Assembly (NCBI GenBank): GCA_963989385.1
Contig: OZ022515.1
Span: 12,122,803-12,186,802 of the forward strand
Reading direction: 5' to 3'
Origin: Ctena decussata
Taxonomy: Eukaryota; Mollusca; Bivalvia; Lucinida; Lucinidae
DNA: 64,000 bases
The notes below the pieces were generated by a model. The model was not told the origin of the DNA, searched no databases, and saw only the letters and a program-made list of their open reading frames with translations. Below, in pieces: positions 11,326 to 23,150 of this stretch. The position numbers and the translations under genes were made by a program. The first letter of the stretch is position 1. Every line of letters starts with the position of its first letter.

Positions 11326-11602
11326 GCCGGGCCGCATAGCGCAATCGGTAGGGCACCTGACTCATAAGTCAGATGTCCTAGGTTCGATACCCGGTCTTGC
11401 CACATACTTTCGTTTCTCCTCCCGCTGATTCAAGAAGGGCAGTTGTCAGTTACTGGCGAAAGTATGTGCACTTAGTACTGGTAAATCGCTTAGGAGGTCT
11501 AAGCCTGCCCAGGAAGAGTGTGATTAGGTTAACTGGCCGTCCCGACGTGACCATAGCTGTTTACCGTGGAAGTAAAGCAAATAATCAATCAAAAAGAAAA
11601 AA
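11326..11602 (+). mobile_element. tRNA-derived SINE, copy 1
   Basis: The tRNA head has an A box (tagcgcaatcggtagggc), an anticodon-like stem ctgactcataagtcag and a B box (ggttcgatacc). The body (tactttcgtttctcc ... gcgaaagtatgtgcacttag) and tail (aatcaatc) match four other copies. The flanking agggatgtag / agggacgtag looks like a target-site duplication. Confidence 0.85.
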
Positions 11603-12449
11603 AGGGACGTAGCTCCTAAATTGAATAAGAGGCACAAATAAAAATAGTCTGAAATATTATCATACGGCCGTAACTATAACAGTAAGGGGAAAGACCGTAT
11701 TTATATGCCACATACCATGCTAACCTCATCTCCCTTGCTATAAATTTCATCCAGATATTCCAGTTGGTAGCCATATTTAAGTATTTTGTGCATCTGTGGT
11801 ACTTACATGCCCGCTTACACGTCAATGGCATATTTAAATCAAACCATAATAGCGCACAAATAGGGTCATCTCACTTATAACGATGTGTCCGTGGAAGCTA
11901 CCATGATTTATTTTCCGATTTTTCGTCCGTGGTAGCTACCAGCCTGCAAACATGGCTTGTCATCGCAAAACTAGCCAGACAGATTCAAATAAATTGGAAT
12001 GAAAGTGAGTGGATTTGAATACTTATTCTAACCACAGCTAGTTCTGATACTAAAATGTCTCTTCTTGAAAATAAAGCCGACTTTCTGTGCAAAATTGTCG
12101 TCGTCCGAGGAAGGGACCATACCAGTTTTCGAAACATTTTCATGAATGATCTCAGAAACGACTGGCACAGGCTATAAAGAGAAAACAGCGACGTAAATCG
12201 GACTTAAAGCCGCATATGATGACATACTGCCATAACTGTTAGTTCAATTAGAAGAATTTACCTCTCTGCCGGAAAATTGTTCCCTCCGAAATGGAGCACA
12301 AGCTAATGACGTAGTACACAAATGGTAGGTACCACGGATTTTGTTTCCCTACCGTGTTCTACCTTCCATTTCATTCATTTTGCAAGTTTTGTATGTCACA
12401 GGGTATAGGTTAGGTAATCATACACTTGTACTGCCTTGCGGTACAAGCC

Positions 12450-12525
12450 GACTTTTATAGCGACGTGGTAGAGTGCTCGCCTTTAGATCGAAAAGTCCCG
12501 GGTTCGATCCTCGGCCGGGGCGTGA
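12450..12525 (+). repeat. tRNA-like fragment
   Basis: An A-box-like tggtagagtgctcgcc and B-box-like gggttcgatcctcgg are correctly spaced, but the acceptor stem (ccggggc at the 3' side) has no partner at the 5' side. Probably a pseudo-tRNA or a SINE head of another family. Confidence 0.4.
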
Positions 12526-13194
12526 GATTTTAAACATGTATACATTAAGTTTGAAACTATAGCCTTTATCTTGACCAAGTCCAGACTTCAATTCACGCCG
12601 CCCTCAAAAACAAAGTGGTCAGAAGTCCATAAGGAGCGAATTCACCAAAATTTTCTATTACACCAATTCATGATCTTTTTTTTTTGCAAAATTACTCGAT
12701 AGTCATCAAATTTAACCATTTTTAAGGTCAGCAAACTGTAACTAGTTTAAAACTCACAGCAATGTTAGAAGGTATGCCCGACCAAACTGACACACTATCA
12801 GTTGTCTATTGCAATTTAAAACAATTTCATTGTAGGGGTAGTTTGACTTTAAGCCTGGACGTGGTCAAGACAAAGGCTATAGGTTTAAACTTCATGTGTA
12901 TAAAACTTGCTAAATGAATAAACTGGAAGGTAGAAATGATTTGGTTTACCAAATGTTTGAAATGTTCCAGAACTCGCAGGGTAAAAGTTTGACCCCTTAT
13001 TTTTTCGAATAAGGTATTCAGTTTCTGAAAAGCTGATCATTCACTAGACACAAAAGGCAATTGGCCGTTATTAAATAATTTGTCCAGATTTGAGTGGCGT
13101 GCTAAAGCTGTTCTACTGAGTTTACCAGTAAACAGAATTAGCCGTTTGACCGTGATTGGCATTACCATCATTGGCCATACCTAGTCAGTGTAGT

Positions 13195-13196
<2 letters not shown>

Positions 13197-13241
<45 letters not shown>
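13197..13241. repeat. (TAA)n microsatellite
   Basis: About 14-15 uninterrupted trinucleotide units, immediately before a GAGCC-family MITE. Confidence 0.95.
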
Positions 13242-13242
<1 letters not shown>

Positions 13243-13255
13243 GTAACTTTCCTAA

Positions 13256-13486
13256 TACGACAAAACCAACAAAGTGGCACGTGCGCCCAGCAAAGACTCA
13301 GATCAGCCTTGGCTTTCGCCCAGTCTGATCAGAGTCTTCGCTATCCGCATGGAGCTATCTTAGATTCCCAGCTACCCTTTAGGTGCACAGCGAAGACTCT
13401 GAACAGATTTGGCAGTTGCCGAGGCTGATCTGAGCCTTCGCTGGGCGCACATGCCACTTTGTTAGTTTCGTCGTGTCGCGGCTCAA
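13256..13486. mobile_element. GAGCCGCGACACG palindromic MITE
   Basis: It runs from acgacaaaaccaacaaagtg to gtcgtgtcgcggctc with the usual internal inverted pair around gaagactctg. The first ~10 bases of the left end are missing. Confidence 0.85.
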
Positions 13487-13602
13487 ATGCATTCAAAGCT
13501 TTGCTTTGCCTTTTCTCCACAACGCGAAACACAGTGTATCTTTTGAATGTAAGCGTACTGAAAGAAGTTTGTCAACGTGTTTCCACAGTGATTCGTTGAC
13601 AC

Positions 13603-14895
13603 GCCTACCAATCGCTCTCATGCAAAACCACGGTTCAGAACGTCAATCCATGAGAGGAGTTTCTGGTTGTGCAGTAGGGGAGCCAAAATCGTAAACAAAT
13701 TTGACATCGGCACAAGGTTTTAGGTATTTATTTTCTCTGAAAACTATTTATGCAAAATATGAGAATGCTATTTTGTCACATATAGATTGTTTCTTCGGCA
13801 CATGAAAGGATAAGGCACATTGTCTTGCAATTTTCCAGATTTGCATTAAGTACGGCGGAGAATGTGTTCAAGGTCAGTCTCGGCGATATATACATGTAGG
13901 GAAAAGTCGCGTTCTCTTGCTTGATTTTGAGTCTCTGACCTTGTCAGTCGCAAAGAAGTGAACAGAACTACTGTATGCGTGAATCCAAACGTTGGAAGTA
14001 AGCTTTCCGTGATGGACAGTTTAGCATATAGAAAATATACGCAAAAACTTGGCATCGTCAGCCCGGTTCCGCACGAGATAATAGAAAATATAAGGAATTT
14101 CTATGAGAAACAAAAACAGTTTCTGAACAATAATTGAATCAAAACAAACATGAACTCTGTGATAAATCATTATTTCATACATTGCAGATGACTACTTTTA
14201 CGCTGTTATTATTCCCCGTTTGTCTTTTTAAGCCTTTTGCAAACCCTCTTTCAAACCCTCTTGCATGCCTCAAAAACAGACAAACGGGGATTAAAACAGC
14301 CAGAAGGTCATATGCAATGTATAAATAATGATATATTACAGAGTTCATGATAGTTTTGATCCAGTTATAGATCAGAAGCTGTTTTTGTGTTTGATAAAAA
14401 TTCCTTATATTTTCTATCATCTCATGCGGAACCGGACTGACGATGCCAAGTTTTTGTGTATATTTTCTAAAAACTAGACTGTCCAACGCAAAAAGCTTAC
14501 TTTAAACGTTTGGATTCACGCATACAGTAGTTCTGGTCATTTTTTTGCGACTGACAAGGTCAGAGACTCAAAATCAAGCAAGAGAATGCGACTTTTCCCT
14601 ACATGTGAATATCGCCGAGATTGACCTTCAACACATGTTCCGCCGTACTAAATGAATATCTGGAAAAATGCAAGACAATGTGCCTAATCCTTTCATGTGC
14701 CGAAGAACCAATCTATATGTGACAAAATAGCATTCTTATATTTTGCATAAATAGTTTTCAGAGAAAACAAATACCTCAAACTTTGTGCTGATGTCAAATT
14801 TGTTTACGATTTTGGCTCCCCTACTGCAAAACCGGAAACTCCTCTCATGGATTGACGTTCTAAACCGTGGATTCGCATGAGAGCAATTGGTAGGC
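13603..14895. repeat. Long inverted repeat, ~630-bp arms, ~33-bp loop
   Basis: Left arm 13603-14233 (gcctaccaatcgctctcatg ... ccccgtttgtctttttaag) and right arm 14266-14895 are reverse complements with scattered differences. The loop is a pyrimidine-rich ccctctttcaaaccctcttg. A short frame (KYTQKLGIVSPVPHE) is readable outward-in on both arms. It lies in intron 4 just before exon 5, so it would be transcribed as a hairpin in the pre-mRNA. Confidence 0.85.
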
Positions 14896-15042
14896 TTGGT
14901 TAACATACTTTGGAAGTATTTTTGTGGCATGCATATAGGATGCTTTAGAATTATGATTCATATGTCCTGATAAGATATAATCATGCGGATACTTTTGAAC
15001 GGAGAACTGAAGTTTCTGGGGTGGGGTGGTGGTATAGATTTG

Positions 15043-15076
15043 TGTGTGTGTGGGGGGGGGGGGGGGGGGGGGGAGG
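15043..15076. repeat. Poly-G run
   Basis: About 30 G interrupted by one A, after a tgtgtgtg stretch, about 85 bp before exon 5. Confidence 0.9.
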
Positions 15077-15160
15077 GGGAATGCGAGGAGAAAAAAGGTT
15101 CCAGCAGTTCCATGAAAATCACAAATACATACTAACAGAATTTCTATAATCTTTATACAG

Positions 15161-15232
15161 ATATGTTACCTGGAGAAACACTTAACAACTGGCTTCTACT
15201 TTTCCTTCTACTCCGGATGCAGGGATCGACAG
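15161..15232 (+). CDS. Exon 5: middle third of LU domain 1
   Basis: The acceptor is ctttatacag and the donor is gtaatc; phase 0-0, 72 nt, 24 codons. The peptide starts ICYLEKHLTTGFYF and ends SGCRDRQ. The pattern IC-(~18)-GC with central aromatic residues matches the LU2 middle exon (ACHLTYKQ...STGC). This is the central finger of the fold. The exon is too short to stand out as an ORF; it was found because exons 4 and 6 require a phase 0-0 middle piece. It lies about 270 bp after a long inverted repeat. Confidence 0.82.
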
Positions 15233-16015
15233 GTAATCCCTATCGGGCCGACTGCTCAGATTTAGTTTAACCTTATAGCACCAATAAGGCAGACGACAAA
15301 AGCAGTTTGCTCACGGTAAAGACTCAAATCAGTATGCGGGTCTGCGTTAGCCGACCATAGTATTCAGTTTTCTCTTTCATGATTTCACAAAGACTGACAT
15401 GCGAAAATAAGACTGGTTCTCTTTTCGCATATGTCGCAAAGAATCTTTTTCACGCGACACCAATCATTTTGCTGTGAAAGGGTCAAACTCATCCATAGTT
15501 AGATCTCCCAAGCTTTGGTTTAATTTATTCGCTCGTTCATCCACCTCATTTAGTCATCACTTCTAATGTTTTAAATGAGGTGCGGTGAGGGTGACTCAGT
15601 CAACGTTGTGTGCCCAGTGGGTCATTTCGAACAGTTAAAAATTGGTACTTAGTGTTTTGGTGGCTGGCAGTTTAGATGTGACCTAGAGCTTGTCACCAAA
15701 ATGTTACCAGAATCGAATTCCGCTAACCACAAAGTTCTGCGCTGAATTTGCATTTTATGACTCGCATCTCCATCTCACTCCATATCACTTAGTCCTCTGT
15801 ATAGGCAAATATACCAAAATATTCAGGGGAAAGCACTATTAGTGACAAAGAAACGAAAATGCCCCTCCCCTCAGTTTAATTAAGTCTGTTCATGATCAGT
15901 AATGAAATGAGTAGAACTGAAAACGCCCTCTAGCGCCGGCTTAAGCGGAACTCCATTTTCAAAACAACTCTAAAAGATCTCTGTGATCCCAAAAGCCCGA
16001 AAAAATCTTTATTTT

Positions 16016-19000
16016 TATGCCCCCAACTTCGGAGAAGTTGAGGGGGCATATCGGTTTGAGCCCGTCCGCCCGTCCGCCCGTCTGTTTGTCCGTCCGTCCG
16101 TCCGTCTGTCCGTAACGCTTTTTGGCAGCTGGGAAACTCAAGAACCGCTTATGCGAGGATCTTGAAGTTTTATATGTGGCATGTACATGAACAATAAGCG
16201 GACCCGTATTTTTTCTTTTTTTTCCGCCGGTCACATATTTCCAGAAATATGCCTCTTTTTGGACTTCCAAAGGATAACCCTTTTATAGAACATATTGAAC
16301 TTCATTACAGCTGGTGACTGGGACTGTGTTGTCACCATAAAAAAGTCTCCCTGCCCTTCATCATAGTGTAGATTTTATTTTCTAGTCCTTTGGGATCATT
16401 GATTCCATTGTAGAACTTTAAAAATATTTGAGGGTCACTGGTGAGGCCTAATTGGCCGAAACTAGCTACTCTGGCCCAGAAAACTTGTACACTCGACAGT
16501 TTTCAGTTCTTCTATGGAACCTTATGAACGAAATATCTCAAGAACCCCTAATGCTTGGACCATTTTTTCGCAGGATGGCAATGCTTAAGGTGTGGATGAC
16601 CTGATTAACTTTTGGAAAAAAAAATGCGAATTTTTGACCGAGTTATGCCCCTTTTTCGACTTAGTGCATTGTAAGCCTATGGAACCTTGTGAGCTAAATA
16701 TTTGGAGAACTAGGATCGTTTTTTTTTTGCAGGAAGACATTGCCCAAAGTGAAGATGACCTGATTAAGTTTTGAAAAACATTGGTGAAATTTTGATTGAG
16801 TGATGCCCATTTTTTCGACTTAGTGCATTGGAGCCTGTGGTATAAAGGTACCCTTAAATATTGTCAAGACCCTTAAGAGATGGGAACTTGAAATTGTATA
16901 TGCTGCATGAGCATGAAAAATAAGCGAACCCGTATTTTTTTCCTCCGCCGGTCTCGTCATTCAGGAGTTATGTCCCTTTTTCGACTTAGTCATTTTATAT
17001 ATGAAACTACCCTGTGAACAAAATATCTGAAGAATCGCATAAGCTAGAATCCTGATACTTGGCATACAGTTACAGCCAGAGGTGTAGCTGAACTTTTGAG
17101 CATATTTAGTAAATTTTCGGTTAAGTTTTTACCCTTTTTTGGACATAAGCATATACTAGAGGAATAAGCCTGTGAACAAAATATCTGAAGAGACGCATAA
17201 GCTAGGATCCTTATATACGGCATACAAGTTTGGACCTAGGTGTAGATGAACTGATTAACTTTTTAGCCTATATCGTTAATTTTAGCTCACCTGAGCCAGC
17301 GTCTCCGGGGAGCTTATAGGATGGTAAGGCTCCGTCATCCGTCCGTCGTCCGTCAACATTTTCAAACGACTTCTCCTCTGAAACGGCTTGGCCGATAGTA
17401 ACCAAATTTCATGTAGCGCCTCTATGGGGCGGGGGAATGATAAGTTGTTCAAACGGTCCTGTTCACATGACCAACGTGGCCGCCCGCCAATATATAGTAA
17501 AAACATTTAAAAATCTTCTTCTCCAGAACCAATTGGCCGATGGCCTTGAAACTTGGTATGTGACATCAGGTATGCAAGTACTACCAAGATTGTTCAAATT
17601 ATGACCTTGGGTTGACCTTGACATGTTTTACGGTAAGGTCAAATTTGCTTTCTGTAGTTTTTATATAGAAAAATGATAGAACATAAGATTTCTTGGGAAC
17701 TGTTGAAGATTTTGACCTGAAAATTGGTATATACAATCATCTTAATGAGTACATGCAAGATTTGTGGGTACAAGAGGTCAAGGTTATTCTTTGACCTTTG
17801 ACCCTGGTCTCTCATATTTTGACAATTTAACACATCTCCTCCAAACCCACTAGGCCAATTGTAACCAAATTTCATAAAGAGCCTCTAGGGGCAGGGGAAC
17901 GAAAATTTGTTCAAACGGTACTAGTCACATGACCAACATGGCCGCCAGGCCCATATATGGTAAAACCCTTTAAAAATCTTCTTCTCCAGAACCAATAGGC
18001 GGATTGCCTTTAAACTGGGCGTGTAATATCAGGTACATAAGAACTACCAAAATTGTTCAAATTATGACCTAGGGTTGACCTTGACCGTTTCTACGGCAAT
18101 GTCCAATTTGCTTTCTGTAGCCTTTATATGGGAAAATGCTAGAACATAAGATTTCTTGGAAACTGTTGAAGATTTTGACCTGAAAATTGGTATAAACAGT
18201 CGTCTTAATGAGTGCATGAAACTTAATATGTACAAGAGGTCAAGGTCATTCTTTGGTCTCTCATATTGTGACAATTTCATACATCTCAAAGGCCACTGGG
18301 CCAATTGTAACCAAATTTCATATAGAGCCTCTAGGGGCTGAGGGAACGAAAATTTGTTCAACGGTTCTAGTCACATGACCAACATAGCCGCCATGCCCGT
18401 ATATGGCAAAAACCTTCACAAATCTTCTTCTCCAGAACCAAATGGTCGACGGCCTTGAACCTTGATATATAGCATCAGGTACTTAAGTACTATGAAGATT
18501 GTTCAATGGCCTTGGGCTGACCTTGACATTTTTAAGGCAAGGTCAAGTATGGGAAAATGCTAGAACTAGAACAGAAATTTCATGGAAAATTTAGAATATT
18601 TTGGCCTAAAAATTGTATATACAGTTGTCTTTATTAGTACATGGATTTGCGGGTACAAGAGGTCAAGGTCATTCTTTGACCTCTAACGCATTTCGCTCAT
18701 ATTTTGACAATTTCAGACATCTCCTCAAAAGCCACTGGGCAAATTGCAACCAGATTTCATACACAGTCTCCAGGGGCTAAAGGAACGAAAATTTATTCAA
18801 GCGGTCTAGGTCACATGACCTTCATGGCCACCATTCTCAGGTGAGCGATTCAGGGCCTCATGGCCCTCTTGTTGGTTGAGTTATTCCCCTTATTCGGACA
18901 TAGGCATTTTGTATAGGAACAAGCTTGTGAACAAAATATCTGAAGAACCGCATAAGCTAGGATTCTTATATCTGGCATGCAGGTTTGGACTAAAGTGTAG

Positions 19001-19262
19001 ATAACCTGATTAACTTTTGAGCCTTTTTCATAAACATTTGGTAGATTTTTTCCATTTTTTGTCTACGAAGGAGCTATATGAATAACTTTATGAAAAAAAT
19101 ATCTAAAGAACCGCTAAGCTATGTTCCTTATAGTTGGCATACAGTTACAGGCTAAGATGTAGATGAACCTCTTAAGCCCCCATTCTGACTTAAACATTAT
19201 GGAATGAACATTCTTTAGAGGCAAGCATACGGTAGGGGGCATAGTGTTTCATAAACACATTC
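16016..19262. mobile_element. TATGCCCCC-type repeat element containing a nested element
   Basis: It starts with a hairpin tatgcccccaacttcggaga / gttgagggggcata, then gtccg-rich sequence, then degenerate units containing cttttgagcatatttagt-like and ccctttttcgacttag motifs. It ends ggtagggggcatagtgtttc. A different element (17284-18872) is inserted inside. The same family forms the array at 28.7-32.5 kb. Confidence 0.7.
17284..18872. mobile_element. AGCTCACCTGAGC-ended element with ~450-bp units
   Basis: It begins agctcacctgagccagcg and ends ctcaggtgagcgattcaggg. Inside are about four degenerate units of roughly 450 bp, each with cacatgaccaac.tggccgcc and attctttgacctttgaccc-like motifs. It is inserted within the TATGCCCCC element. 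Confidence 0.7.
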
Positions 19263-19641
19263 TCCAGTTTATCAGTGCATCAATCTGAGCAGCGTCAGCT
19301 TGGCGTAAACCCATCCATACATCTGCATATCAAACTGATATTTATTCATAGGTGTATTGGTAAAATTGTTTGCCCGAAGTTTTTACAAAGAGGAACGAAA
19401 TTTTGACTTTAACTGTTTGATTCCCAAGAGGGCAAAGCTTTTTCTAAAAAGGGGGTCTAGGAGCAAATTCTTCCTTTAAGAGTTGACCACATTGAGAAGA
19501 GAGACAAAAATAATAGAGTTGCTGCTCCTGAAAGTGTACCCATTCCTCTTAAAAAGCAACATTTACTAAGAGCTCCAGATTAGAAGGGGTAACAGGGAAA
19601 ATTCAGAGATAATTTCTCTTATTTCTCCATGGAAACATATA

Positions 19642-19695
19642 TTGTGACCCCTCATTAGAACCGTCTCGATGAGACGGTTCTAATGGGGGTCACAA
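19642..19695. repeat. Short perfect hairpin
   Basis: The arms ttgtgacccctcattagaac / gttctaatgggggtcacaa carry the core cgtctcgatgagacg. Same design as 4384-4430 with different core bases. Confidence 0.8.
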
Positions 19696-19762
19696 CGTAC
19701 GTTTATGTGGGAAAATAAGGAAAATTACCCTAAATTATCTTTGTTACCCTTCTTATCTAAAG

Positions 19763-20003
19763 CATTGATTGATTGATTGATTTGATGCTTAACGTCCACG
19801 GTAAACAGCTATGGTCATGTCGAGACGGTCAGTTAATCTAACCACACTATTCCTGGGCAGGCTTAGAACTCCTAAGCGGTTAACCAGTACTAAGTGCGCA
19901 TACTTTCGCCAGTAACTGACAACTGCCCTTCTTGAATCAGCGGAAGGAGAAACGAAAGTATGTGGCCAGACCGGGTATTGAACCCAGGACCCCTGACTTA
20001 TGA
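19763..20003 (-). mobile_element. tRNA-derived SINE, copy 2 (5'-truncated)
   Basis: A reverse-strand copy: the tail repeats (gattgattgatt) are at the left and the B box (gggtattgaaccc, inverted) at the right. The A-box half is missing. Flanking aagcattgatt / aagcactgatt resembles a target duplication. It ends about 38 bp before the exon 6 acceptor. Confidence 0.8.
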
Positions 20004-20042
20004 AGCACTGATTAATATGTGTTTATATTCTTTGATCTACAG

Positions 20043-20211
20043 TTCTGCCAGGCGAATAAAGGAAAACGAGCGGAGGAGTATTCAAACATTACTATAAGCA
20101 CAGAGAACGTAAACTTTGGTGACAGCGAGGATGCTATAAATAACGACAAAGTGGTGTGTTCAGAGTGCTGCGAGGGTGACCTGTGTAACAGTCAAGGATG
20201 TGGGCAGCCAG
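20043..20211 (+). CDS. Exon 6: last third of LU domain 1
   Basis: The acceptor is tttgatctacag and the donor is gtaaca; phase 0 in, 1 out, 169 nt. The peptide begins FCQANKGKRAEEYSN and ends VVCSECCEGDLCNSQGC. The closing CC-xxx-LCN is the diagnostic C-terminal signature of Ly6/uPAR domains. There is one extra cysteine three residues before the CC and another after CN, mirrored in LU2. An N-glycosylation site (NIT) lies in the loop. A truncated reverse-strand SINE ends about 38 bp before this exon, within the acceptor region. Confidence 0.9.
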
Positions 20212-20269
20212 GTAACAAGAAAAATTTCTGAGCATTATCTTGCCATGTCACGGTCATAGCGCAATGGTA

Positions 20270-20590
20270 TCTGTTTGATTTACAGATATAGGGGATCCAT
20301 AGCCTAGTGTCCGTAGAGGCAGTGGGGTTAGAGGCCGTCCATATCTTATGGACAGTATATAGAATATATAAAAGGTGGTGCCCACCCCTCTCCTTTCGAT
20401 GCCTTATCCTTCCTAGGCCGGCAACCCGACCGTAGGTATTCAATCGAAAACCGGAAGTCGACCTCATGGCACCGGGGATATATCCTTCCCTGATTCGAAA
20501 CTGTTGAAACTGAAAGCATTTTCCATTCGCCGGCTGGCCGAATCCAGGGTCAAGCTCGCGACCTTCTGCACTCGACCACGGCACTTCTGT
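20270..20590 (-). repeat. Possible second SINE family
   Basis: On the reverse strand, gccgtggtcgagtgcagaag resembles an A box and tggattcggccagcc a weak B box, followed by ~280 bp without other features. Long accidental reading frames here are not genes. Confidence 0.35.
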
Positions 20591-21106
20591 TTCATTCACA
20601 TGGTTACGCAAGAAATAGTTAGTGGAAATGCATAAAATGTATGTCAAAAGAATGATAAATAACACGTCTTTCTTTCTCCAACGGTTTGTAACTATTTATT
20701 CAGATTAATTGGTTAAATTTTAAATTAGACATTAATTTTGGACCAGTTATTCATGTTCACCGTACATGTACAATTTGAGATATTTTAGAACTGGTATTCG
20801 TGTTGAAAAGTAACAAGTTTCCTTGCGTAAAATTGTTACTTGAAATCTATAAGACTAGCTGGCAATATAACGACTGCTCAGTTTGGTTTTGAAAGCAGTA
20901 TGGGTACATAGCATCCAGTCATGTAAAAGTTCGGCGTTTGTACTAAGTGCCCTCTGGTTTGCGATCAGTCTGTATTTGGTATCATCACTTCACCGTTGAC
21001 AATCAAGGTTCGGTGACCTAGGTAATTAGAGGCATTAGTAGTTAGCCGGGTACAGGATAGTCCAGATGACGTGAAAAGTCAAGGGTGCAGTGAACCAGGA
21101 GCTGTA

Positions 21107-21312
21107 TTTATAAAACAACTTAAGTGGTTGCTATGCTGTTGCTAAGGCTGAATTTCTATGAAGGAGGTTCCCTTACAACTATGAAATTTGTTCTGGAGAA
21201 ACAGATTGAAAAAGACTGTTCCTGGAGAGCAAATTTCATAGTTGTAGGGAATCTCCTTCAATGAATTTTAGCAATAGCAACAGCATAGCAACCACTTAAG
21301 TTGTTTTATAAT
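21107..21312. repeat. Foldback repeat, ~90-bp arms
   Basis: Left aaaacaacttaagtggttgc ... acaactatgaaatttg and the inverted right arm ending gcaaccacttaagttgtttt enclose a ~30-bp loop. Intron 6. Confidence 0.8.
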
Positions 21313-21383
21313 TACGGGCCCTGGTTATCTGTCTAAATACTTTGACTTTTACAATAGTTCTTTTCTTGCTATTTGCCCTGCAG

Positions 21384-21478
21384 GTTACCCGGCAAAACAA
21401 GGACCAGTCTGTTACAAATGTGACCAACAAGCAAGTCCACATCACTGCAATGAAATAACTGTTTGTAACACAGACGAG
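21384..21478 (+). CDS. Exon 7: first third of LU domain 2
   Basis: The acceptor is tgccctgcag and the donor is gtagga; phase 1 in, 0 out, 95 nt. The peptide is GYPAKQGPVCYKCDQQ, continuing HHCNEITVCNTDE. CYKC opens the three-finger fold, followed by two further cysteines spaced much as in exon 4. Same phases as exon 4, consistent with LU1 and LU2 arising by duplication of a three-exon block. Confidence 0.88.
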
Positions 21479-21510
21479 GTAGGATTTTTGAATGAATAAA
21501 TAAACTTTTG

Positions 21511-21745
21511 AGCCGCGACACGACAAAACCAACAAAGTGGCATGCGCGCCCAGCGAAGACTCATATCAGCCTGGGCATCCGCCCAGTCTGGTCAGAGTAT
21601 CCGCTGTCCGCATGAGACTAGCTTAGACTCTAAGCTCCCTTTTAAGTGCTCAACAAAACACTGATCAGACTAGGCAGATGCCAAGGCTGATCTGAGTCTT
21701 CGTTGGCGCACATGCCACTTTGTTGGTTTTCTCGTGTCGCGGCTC
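21511..21745. mobile_element. GAGCCGCGACACG palindromic MITE
   Basis: Complete ends gagccgcgacacgacaaaac and ctcgtgtcgcggctc. It lies 32 bp after the exon 7 donor. Confidence 0.88.
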
Positions 21746-22811
21746 AAATAAATGATGACTTTACAACAATCCCTTTCCACCTTATCATGTCTTCAGCTGA
21801 CAAAGTTCATCCCTAAATGAATAAATAGAAACAAACAGTACAAAAATATAGCCGATTCCAATTATAAAATCATTCGTTATATAAGCACTCTTTATTTTTT
21901 TCATTATTTTTAGAATTGTTAGTAAATAGGGTCTTTTTTAAAAACCTTATCCTGAAGTGTTAAAGACCCTATTTACTACCAAAGCTAAAATGGTATTGGT
22001 AGTAAACAGGGTCTTTGTTAACACAAGTTTTATAACTGAGGGCATTGATCATGGTGTTCTAAAACGCAAAATCATTATACGCAAGAGATCATTTTGGACC
22101 AGAATTGCTATACTGACCCCAAATTCAGATACTGGGGCTGTAAGGTCTGAGTAAACACTGCTGACCTAGACCAGACTGCTCTAACAGGAAACATTCTGAT
22201 CGGGGTCTACACTGTTTGTTAACCTATATACATCTTTCGGACGGAATTTTATTATAATATTGTAAAACCAGACTGTTCAATTTTATGCATTTTCGATTTT
22301 TCGGTGTCTCAATTTTTAAAAAAAAATTACGATTCCATTCCACGGCCTAGAATTCTAATTCACGTTTTGTTTACCGTAAATGCCCTACATATTGGAACAA
22401 CCTGGTTTGTTACTATAAGTGAACAAATAAATTCCGAAGGAAGATCCTCTGGATGCAAGGAACGCATTAGAGAAACGAAAATTGCAGACTCGGTTTAATT
22501 TAGGCTGTCAATGTGTAGTATTGTCAAGTTGTAACACTGCCCAAGCCCCCCTAGCAGCAGCTTTAGCAGGGCTATAGTTTTAAATAGACTCAAAATGAGC
22601 CCAATGATCCCAAAAGTAGCAGCAGGAAACATACAATCTGCACTACGATGAAGTATGGGGAGGATTTTTAAGACCGTCGCACGGCACTTAAAGCCAACGG
22701 CAGTGAAGATTAAATACATTCTGAAAAAGATCCTCTGGAAACGAATAGTACATCAGATACATGAAATAACTTTAACCCATTAATGGCTAGCGTCCCAAAT
22801 ATGGGCTATAG

Positions 22812-22876
22812 GCAAACAGTGAAGATCCAAATCAGACGCCGCAAAACGCGGCGTCTGATCAGGGTCTACACTTTTG
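22812..22876. repeat. Hairpin with a GACGCCGC core
   Basis: The outer caaacagtgaagatcc / gggtctacactttt flank atcagacgccgc aaaa gcggcgtctgat. Part of the family of hairpins with interchangeable cores. Confidence 0.7.
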
Positions 22877-23150
22877 CATAAGACAAATCGGTATTTCTCC
22901 TCATAATGAAACGAAAAAATCTAGAAATAAACTGAACCTTACACCCCTTAAATGACAAATGGACTCATCCAATAAATGCAGATAGAAGAGTCCACTGGGC
23001 ATTAATGGGTTAACTGAGTCACATTTGTAATTTTATTATGATGTTGCGTCACTAGCTTCAGTGGAACCATATTTTCAGAGCGATTCATATCTGACACTGC
23101 TAGTGGTTGACCATTATTGACAGTAGTCTTATCTGACAGTACCTTCATAC

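Larger units (their letters stand above)
9920..13016. mobile_element. Large TIR element (about 3.1 kb) with nested repeats
   Basis: Imperfect terminal inverted repeats of about 85 bp lie at 9920-10013 (aggggtgaaacttttacatt, tggaacatttcaaacatg) and 12928-13016. A second inverted pair lies inside (agggaaacaaagtccgcggt near 10020; accacggattttgtttccct near 12330). It carries a SINE (11326-11602), a decayed reverse-strand frame (10734-11238) and a tRNA-like stretch (12450-12525). No intact transposase seen. Confidence 0.65.

Noticed and set aside
11326..11400. Functional tRNA gene
   Set aside because: A and B boxes are present, but the same head with the same body recurs in five copies with target duplications, so it is a SINE.
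13838..13872. Exon-like ICIKYGGECVQ between tttccag and gtcagt
   Set aside because: It lies in the arm of the long inverted repeat, has no matching phase with exon 4 or 5, and the true LU middle exon is at 15161.
20192..20665. 157-residue reverse-strand frame
   Set aside because: Overlaps exon 6 and a SINE-like repeat; no coding signature.
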